In this document: piece after piece, positions 59,066-64,000 of the stretch
How positions within the stretch are numbered: position 1 is the stretch's first letter
Layout: the number at the start of each line of letters is the position of its first letter
NCBI GenBank assembly: GCA_016935695.1
Contig: JAFGQL010000087.1
Coordinates: 53,598 to 117,597 of the forward strand
Source of the DNA: Spirochaetales bacterium
Lineage (GTDB): Bacteria; Spirochaetota; Spirochaetia; JC444; Marispirochaetaceae
DNA: 64,000 bases
Direction: 5' to 3'
Notes under the pieces: generated by a model
Database searches by the model: none
What the model was told of the DNA's origin: nothing
What the model saw: the letters and a program-made list of their open reading frames with translations, nothing else
Translations under genes and position numbers: made by a program

Positions 59066-60100
59066 ATGAAAAAAACTCTTGTACTTGTACTTATAGTTTT
59101 GATGACATCGGCACTTTTTGCAGATGTTACTGTAGGAAGCTGGGGGCGTGTAATTCCTTACGTAGATTCAACCGATGGTGGGGATCCTATGTTCGGTACT
59201 GCACCTGGTTGGTCTAACAATGGTCGATTGAGTATCCGAATGTCTGCATCTTCAGACAACAATGGTATGGTTTGCTGGATGGATACAAACGTTGGTGATG
59301 GCCAGGCCAACATGGGTGAAAACGTTTATGTGTGGGCAAAACCTGCTGACATGGTTAAATTGATGGCTGGTAAAATCCAGTGGGACACATTTCGCGGTCA
59401 GTTCGGCGGCGGTTCTGCTGCATTTATCGGTGAATCAGCTGGTGGCGAAGACGATATCTTTCAAAGACTTTATCCGCAGAGAGGTATTGTTCTTGAATTA
59501 ACTCCTGTTGAAGGTTTTACTGCAGCTGCTGCTATTGATGGCGGTGGCGTTCTGGTAGAAGATGCAATCGAAGCAGGCCAGTACGCTGCTGGTTACGCGA
59601 TCGAAGGCGTTGGTCTTTTTCGCGCACAATACGTTGGTTCTAACGGTACTGGCGAATACATGCAGGCAGCTTTCATGTACAATGGTATGGAAGGTCTTAA
59701 AGTTGACGCTGGTGCAAAATTCTTCCTTGATTCTGACAACACAGCAAATACTGCAGATGTAGCTTTAGGCGCAAGTTATTCAACCGGAGCTATTGGTGTA
59801 ACTACCCGTGTTAAGGCAGACATCGGAGAAGATGCTGCTGGTGATGCTGAAGCACTTGTTGACGTTTACGGTATGTTTACCTACAGTCTCACAGATGCTC
59901 CAATTTCTTCTGTTTTCGCAGAAGTTGGGTATGATATGACTGCTGATGGTAATAATGATGCTGTCACTTTCCAGATTACTGCGAGAAAGGACATGGCTGC
60001 TGGTTATTTAAGTGCTGGTTTTGGTTACAAAGCTACTACTGGTAACGACACTGTTGATGATCAGTGGAGAATCCCTGTCGTTCTGGAATACTGGTTCTAA
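59066..60100 (+). CDS. Major outer-membrane beta-barrel (porin-like) protein
   Basis: 344 residues with GGGGAG before the ATG. Signal peptide (KKTLVLVLIVLMTSALFA, cleavage before DVTVG), then a Gly/Ala/Asp-rich series of strands, ending in Trp-Phe (RIPVVLEYWF) as expected for assembly of barrel proteins in the outer membrane. Strong promoter, stem-loop leader, own terminator and T-ending codons quite unlike the neighbours all suggest very high expression. It is a candidate major porin of the cell. Similar in plan to spirochaete outer-membrane porin families; exact family not recognised. Confidence 0.8.
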   Translation: MKKTLVLVLIVLMTSALFADVTVGSWGRVIPYVDSTDGGDPMFGTAPGWSNNGRLSIRMSASSDNNGMVCWMDTNVGDGQANMGENVYVWAKPADMVKLMAGKIQWDTFRGQFGGGSAAFIGESAGGEDDIFQRLYPQRGIVLELTPVEGFTAAAAIDGGGVLVEDAIEAGQYAAGYAIEGVGLFRAQYVGSNGTGEYMQAAFMYNGMEGLKVDAGAKFFLDSDNTANTADVALGASYSTGAIGVTTRVKADIGEDAAGDAEALVDVYGMFTYSLTDAPISSVFAEVGYDMTADGNNDAVTFQITARKDMAAGYLSAGFGYKATTGNDTVDDQWRIPVVLEYWF

Positions 60101-60146
60101 GAAATTACATTTACAAGTCGGTTTTCTGACTTAATATGAACAATTT

Positions 60147-60182
60147 ACCCCTGTTCGGGTGTTCCTGAACAGGGGTTTTTTT
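60147..60182 (+). terminator. Intrinsic terminator after the barrel protein gene
   Basis: ACCCCTGTTC (60147-60156), ten-base loop, GAACAGGGGT (60167-60176), then a T run: a perfect 10-bp stem. Confidence 0.94.
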
Positions 60183-60224
60183 GTTATAAATTACAAAGTA
60201 ATCATGCAAATGGAGGATCCTCAC

Positions 60225-60968
60225 ATGGGAAAAAAAATGAAAGGGATTAGTATGACACTTTTGGTGTGTATCTTTCTTTCGTCCTGTTCAACATCTAAGC
60301 AATCACAGCCTGAAGATAAAACACAATCTCCCGTTATCTCGGATAATGAATCAGGTTCAGCTATTTCTACCATAGATTTTTCTAATAGTGTTAGGAAGAC
60401 TTATAACCTGGAGCCGTTTCACTTAATGAATATTGAAGCCGGAGTTCCTCAGTTTATTTCAAAAGAGATGGACCAGCGACTTCTCGAAACCTATTTTCAT
60501 GGTAGAACTAATGAAGTCGCCTTTAAATTCAAGTATGAAACAGCGACCAATCAATTGTTTTTTAATCATGGAGCTAGAATAATGGCCATAAACGCCGTTG
60601 ATACATATTTTTCTGATTTTGAACAGAAAAAATTATTAAAGAATGAAAATAAAACGAGGTTTTCGTATGGTAAGTATACAGGGCGATTAAATTGGAAAAC
60701 TCTGATAATGCAGGCTGACTCGGAGCCGGAACTCCAATTTGGATATAAGTTTTTACATGATAATCCGTATTTCACGGTAATAGTAAAACCTGCGGATAAT
60801 ATAAATGCTGATACTTTAAAGACAATTCCCGGTAATATAGAAATGACTCTCTATTTCACCAAAGCTCAGGCACTGGCGTTAAAAAAAACAATAAGCGAAG
60901 AATACATACTGCAGGAGTTGAGCAAACAGGATTATCCCGATGTTTCCAATACCCCGGATAAATACTAA
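60225..60968 (+). CDS. AT-rich lipoprotein of unknown function
   Basis: 247 residues from ATG 60225, placed after GGAGGA; earlier in-frame starts reach into the terminator. Lipobox LSSC (Cys21) follows the leader MTLLVCIFL. The mature protein begins with a Ser/Gln-rich linker and contains KTYNLEPFHLMNIEAG, FKFKYETATNQLFFNHGARI, MAINAVDTYFSDFEQKKLLK and IPGNIEMTLYFTKAQALALK. No known domain is recognised. Base composition is much lower in GC than the housekeeping genes. It lies just left of the insertion sequences, which suggests acquisition by transfer. Confidence 0.7.
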   Translation: MGKKMKGISMTLLVCIFLSSCSTSKQSQPEDKTQSPVISDNESGSAISTIDFSNSVRKTYNLEPFHLMNIEAGVPQFISKEMDQRLLETYFHGRTNEVAFKFKYETATNQLFFNHGARIMAINAVDTYFSDFEQKKLLKNENKTRFSYGKYTGRLNWKTLIMQADSEPELQFGYKFLHDNPYFTVIVKPADNINADTLKTIPGNIEMTLYFTKAQALALKKTISEEYILQELSKQDYPDVSNTPDKY

Positions 60969-61001
60969 TTTCGAATAATAAACCGCCCCTATTAATAATT
61001 G

Positions 61002-61020
61002 GGGCTTGCTGAATAACTCA
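61002..61020 (+). repeat. Left terminal inverted repeat of the outer IS
   Basis: GGGCTTGCTGAATAACTCA, an exact reverse complement of 63908-63926. Confidence 0.9.
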
Positions 61021-62322
61021 TAGGAATTTACAGTTTAAGGAATTAGTGGTAAAATTTATCCCGAAATGTGCAAGGGAAAGAGGTGAAAAACTATAAAACC
61101 CGTGCACCTTAGGGAGGGGAGAATGTACCGCACCACAGATAAACGAAAGATGGAGCTATAGAATTTTGTGCTCTCATTCAATGAAAAGCGGAATTCAAGA
61201 AACCGCTGGATACGGCTTACTTAGCTTATTCCTTGGGAAGTGTTTGAAGAGAAGTACGCTGAACAATTTGCCGATACCGATATGGGAGCTCCGGCAAAAT
61301 CGTTTCGGGTAGCTCTTGGATAATTACTGGAAAAAGAATGAAAAAAAATAACAGACCGTGAAACGTTAGAGCAGATTAGGTAAAATCCCTATCTGCAATA
61401 CCTTTTTAAAAGTTGCCTTCAGTGATAAAGAGCTCTCTGATTCGTCCCTGATGGTACATTTCCAGAAGCGAATAACGGATGAGACGCTTCGGGAAATTAA
61501 TGAAAGGATCCACATAGAAGAAGTAAAGAAAAACGACAAAAATAAAAAGCAGCTTAAAAGGAAGAAAACCCTCCGGAAAAAAATAAAGGGAAGCTTCTTG
61601 TCGACGAAACCTGCACACCGGTGGACATTCGGTATCCGACTGATCATTCGTTGTTGAATGAAGCCCCGGAAAAAACTGGACGAATCATAGACGCGCTTCA
61701 TGAGCCATGGAGGGGAAAGAGATGAAACCTCGGACCTATCGGAAACAGGCACAAAAAGAGTATCTGAAAGTATCTAAGAAGCGGAAGCCGAATAACAAGA
61801 TGATTGTAAAGGGTATAAAAATGCAATTAAAGTATCTCCGGCGAAACTTGAACCAATACAGAGAAATTGAGTACGAAGACACCGTTACAGGTCCTTGGAA
61901 CCGGGTTGCATAAAGAACTGTTGGTTATATTAGAATTATACCGCCAGCAGAAAGCAATGTTAGATAAGAAGAAACATATGATTGACGGACGTATCGTAAG
62001 TATCAGTCAACCCCATGTGCAGCCGATCGTCCGGGGCAAAGTGAATGCCCCGGTTGAGTTTGGAGCGAAAATATCCGTATCCCTTGATAAGGACTACTCG
62101 TTTTTAGAAACCCTTTCCTGGAATGCCTATAACGAAGCGAATGAATTGACCCGTCAGATTGAAAACTACAAGAAGTGTTTTGGCTACTATCCCGAATCGA
62201 TGCATGTCGACGGCATCTATAGAAATCATGAGAATCGACGATACTGTAAAAAACACAACATACGGATGTCCGGTCCGCCCTAGGGGCGTCCGCCGAAGGA
62301 TACGAAAAAGTATCGCGACATA

Positions 62323-63647
62323 GGGCTTCCTGAAAAATAAATAATTTCCTATTTATAAAGAAGATATGATAGAATTCTACCAGTTTACGTGCACGGAAAA
62401 CGCAAAAATTGCTAGAAAAACCGTGCACTTGGCTGGAGGAAGAGTGTACAAGAAGAAAATTGCATTTCCTGAGTTTGTGGATTTCTATCTTTCCTTTGGG
62501 GGAAGTTTGAGAGCGGATAACCGCTGGGTTCAAATGGCCCGGATCATACCCTGGTAAGAAATTGAACCAAAATATGCGAACTGCTTTTCAAAGAAAAAAG
62601 GAAGAAGGGCCAAGAGTATCCGTGTGGTGCTTGGTGCATTGATAATAAAAGAAAAACTAAATTTGACCGATGAAGAGACCTTGCTTCAGATTCAAGAGAA
62701 TCCCTATTTATAGTATTTCCTTGGGTTTGAATCGTATCAGGAAGAGCCATTGTTTGATTGCATCTCTCATGGTGTATTTTCGGAAACGATTAGGTCCGGA
62801 AATAATAAAAGAAGTGAATGAACTCATTATGACGAAATATGAAAAAACGAAACGAAAGAAAGGCGAAGATGATAACGATGATAAAGGATATCAGGGGAAG
62901 CTGATACTTGATGCGACATGCGTACCGCAGGATATTCGGCATCCGAATGATGTGGGACTGCTTGATGACGCAAGAGTTCGACTTGAAGGAATTATAGATA
63001 CATTGTATCCATTGAGCAGCCTGGATAAAAAACCGAGGACGTATCGTATCAAAACCAGGTCCTGGTATTTGTCGTATGCCAGACGTAGATGAAGGACAAA
63101 AAATCAGATACGGAAAGCTTTGAAACAACAACTGCAGTATGTGGGTCGCGACCTGCGCATAATCAAGGAATTGATAAAATAAGTATCGTTGTGATGCAGA
63201 TTGAAAGGTATAAGGAACGCTTTACCCATTATCCTGAATCGTTGCACGTCGACACGATCTATCGGACAAGATGGAACCGAAGCTGGTGCAAGGAACGAAG
63301 TATCCGTATATCAGGACGACCACTGGGAAGGCCGCCGAGTATCGCCGGACTCGACAAGCGGGTGTTACGGGCCAAACGTAAAAAAGCCCGGGAAGATGAA
63401 GGGATTCGGCAGGCTGTTGAAGGGGCATTCGGAGTTTTGAAGAGCCGTTACAGTCTGGATTGTGTATACGAGAAATTGAGAAGAACCAGTGAAGCAACGA
63501 TCATGGTGAATATGCTGGTGATGAATATGGAAAAGTTCCTGAAGGATCTTTTTGCGCCATTATCGGATGGTTGAAACTAGTAACAACTATAAGAAATTGG
63601 GCGTATTGAGCTGGGAGAAGGCTTTTAAATAGTTTTTCAGTAAGTCC
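62323..63647 (+). mobile_element. Inner insertion sequence of the same family
   Basis: Imperfect terminal repeats: GGGCTTCCTGAAAAA (62323-62337) against the reverse complement of 63633-63647, GGACTTACTGAAAAA (13 of 15). It interrupts the outer transposase between the GRPPKD segment and the Glu-containing C-terminus. No clear target duplication is seen. It shares the GGGCTT.CTGAA end and the sequence around the transposase start with the outer element, so the two are relatives. Confidence 0.75.
62444..63574 (+). pseudogene. Inner IS transposase, decayed with internal deletion
   Basis: GTG 62444 follows GGAGGAAGA. Readable pieces: VYKKKIAFPEFVDFYLSFGG, ADNRWVQMARIIPW then a stop, KSIRVVLGALIIKEKLNLTD, KLILDATCVPQDIRHPNDVG (first Asp), RYKERFTHYPESLHVDTIYR (second Asp) and EDEGIRQAVEGAFGVLKSRY (Glu) to the stop at 63574. 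In-frame stops and frame shifts occur in the N-terminal half, and about 100 residues between the helix after RTYR and QIERYKERF, present in the outer copy, are missing. The last 161 residues are still open. Confidence 0.78.
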
Positions 63648-63907
63648 GCCATTGTAAAAAGTTCAAAGGCTGATGAGGTGGCCCGAATTCCGATTGAAGG
63701 TGTCTTCGGGGTTGGCAAACGCCGCTATGGTATGGCCAGGATTATGACAAAACTGAGAGAAACGAGTAAAACGGCTATCAGCATGACGGTTCTGGTGATG
63801 AACCTGGATAAGACCCTGAGGGATCTTCTTTTGTCCTTTGTCAGTTCTTTAAAAAAGCCTTGTTTTTTATCAAAAACCGATGCATTAGGATTAAAATTGT
63901 GGTTTGC

Positions 63908-63926
63908 TGAGTTATTCAGCAAGCCC
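63908..63926 (-). repeat. Right terminal inverted repeat of the outer IS
   Basis: TGAGTTATTCAGCAAGCCC, exact reverse complement of 61002-61020. The remaining 70 bases to the window edge hold nothing that I can assign. Confidence 0.9.
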
Positions 63927-64000
63927 TAATTACAAAGTATCTTTTTTTACTTCTTTCTTAACTACCAGGCAACGGAGTAGTGAGAGAAATTATATATCGA

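Larger units (their letters stand above)
61002..63926 (+). mobile_element. Decayed outer insertion sequence, IS5-like, split by a second IS
   Basis: Bounded by perfect 19-bp inverted repeats (61002-61020 and 63908-63926). TAATT stands directly right of the right repeat (63927-63931) and one base left of the left repeat (60996-61000), a probable target duplication. Its transposase gene is broken by several stops and by a second element (62323-63647). Without that insert it would be about 1.6 kb. Confidence 0.8.
61123..63929 (+). pseudogene. Outer IS transposase, nonsense-riddled and interrupted
   Basis: From ATG 61123 (after GGAGGGGAGA) the reading continues as MYRTTDKRKMEL, stop, NFVLSFNEKRNSRNRWIRLT, stop, LIPWEVFEEKYAEQFADTDM and GAPAKSFRVALG, then more stops and a frame change. 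Later pieces are PSLMVHF-type helix residues, KLLVDETCTPVDIRYP (first catalytic Asp), SMHVDGIYRNHENRRYCKKH (second Asp) and GRPPKDTKKYRD up to about 62320. After the inserted element it resumes with VARIPIEGVFGVGKRRYGMA (the Glu) and ends at 63929 through the right repeat. The DUF772/DDE plan is that of an IS5-family transposase. It cannot be functional. Confidence 0.82.

Noticed and set aside
62323..63647. Target-site duplication of the inner IS
   Set aside because: The bases just outside the two ends do not match, so either the ends have mutated or the exact borders differ by a few bases from those given.
63932..64000. Possible 3' end of a minus-strand gene (open from the edge to a TAG at 63962-63964)
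   Set aside because: Only 12 codons are visible and another frame is also open; too short to support.
1..64000. CRISPR arrays, tRNA or rRNA genes
   Set aside because: No regularly spaced direct repeats and no cloverleaf-like sequence were noticed by eye; a tRNA or covariance-model scan would settle this.

Overview
The window is a chromosomal segment of a spirochaete, most likely of the Treponema/Spirochaeta lineage. Pointers are a 1261-residue membrane-anchored coiled-coil protein of the spirochaete SpiroCoCo type, two bactofilins, a YaaR-RicT pair, short spirochaete-style lipoboxes, outer-membrane barrel-like proteins with Treponema-like leaders, and many TTG/GTG starts. The genus is inference. 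Most of the window is dense and moderately GC-rich. The right end (from about 59 kb) is clearly AT-richer and ends in decayed insertion sequences.

Layout. 1-10.9 kb (+): the tail of a HAD hydrolase, the coiled-coil protein, a Ca/Na antiporter, the chaperone set grpE-dnaK-dnaJ, a HAMP-like membrane protein, a secreted acidic-repeat protein and rlmB. 19.5-10.9 kb (-): one tight block tatD-dusB-purF-purM-purN-purD-purE-lepB, that is purine synthesis followed by an unusually large signal peptidase I. 19.8-29.9 kb (+): an M23 peptidase, a bactofilin, yaaR and ricT; a tiny zinc-ribbon gene with its own promoter and terminator; rpsT, an HU gene, lnt, a response regulator, a 73-residue TPR protein, a second bactofilin, a cinA-like gene, rho and rpmE. 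30-35.2 kb (+): a galactokinase-like GHMP kinase, surE, a TPR protein, an NHL-propeller protein and a YkgJ-type cysteine-cluster protein. 35.3-38.2 kb (+): an iron-sulfur operon, Rrf2 regulator-NifS-NifU-glutaredoxin-ferredoxin:thioredoxin reductase. 38.3-42 kb (+): a ROK regulator and a GH94 cellobiose phosphorylase. 44.3-42.1 kb (-): a pterin/folate cluster. 45.1-49.6 kb (+): moxR-DUF58-transglutaminase. 57.9-49.7 kb (-): rlmKL-like, GGDEF/EAL and hrpA. 58.1-61 kb (+): a lipoprotein, a strongly expressed barrel protein and a second lipoprotein. 61.0-63.9 kb: one decayed IS inserted into another of the same family.

The most informative regulatory signal is a 17-bp operator-like sequence present in opposite orientations at the promoter of the ROK regulator and at the promoter of the cellobiose phosphorylase gene (14 of 17 bases identical). 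This predicts an autoregulated cellobiose switch. A second theme is that several genes (galactokinase-like, NHL protein, ROK regulator, moxR, pteridine-reductase-like SDR) have a promoter -10 element ending only 6-11 bases before the start codon and no Shine-Dalgarno sequence, which suggests leaderless or nearly leaderless mRNAs. Other genes here use TTG starts behind strong Shine-Dalgarno sequences. I found no CRISPR array, tRNA or rRNA gene.
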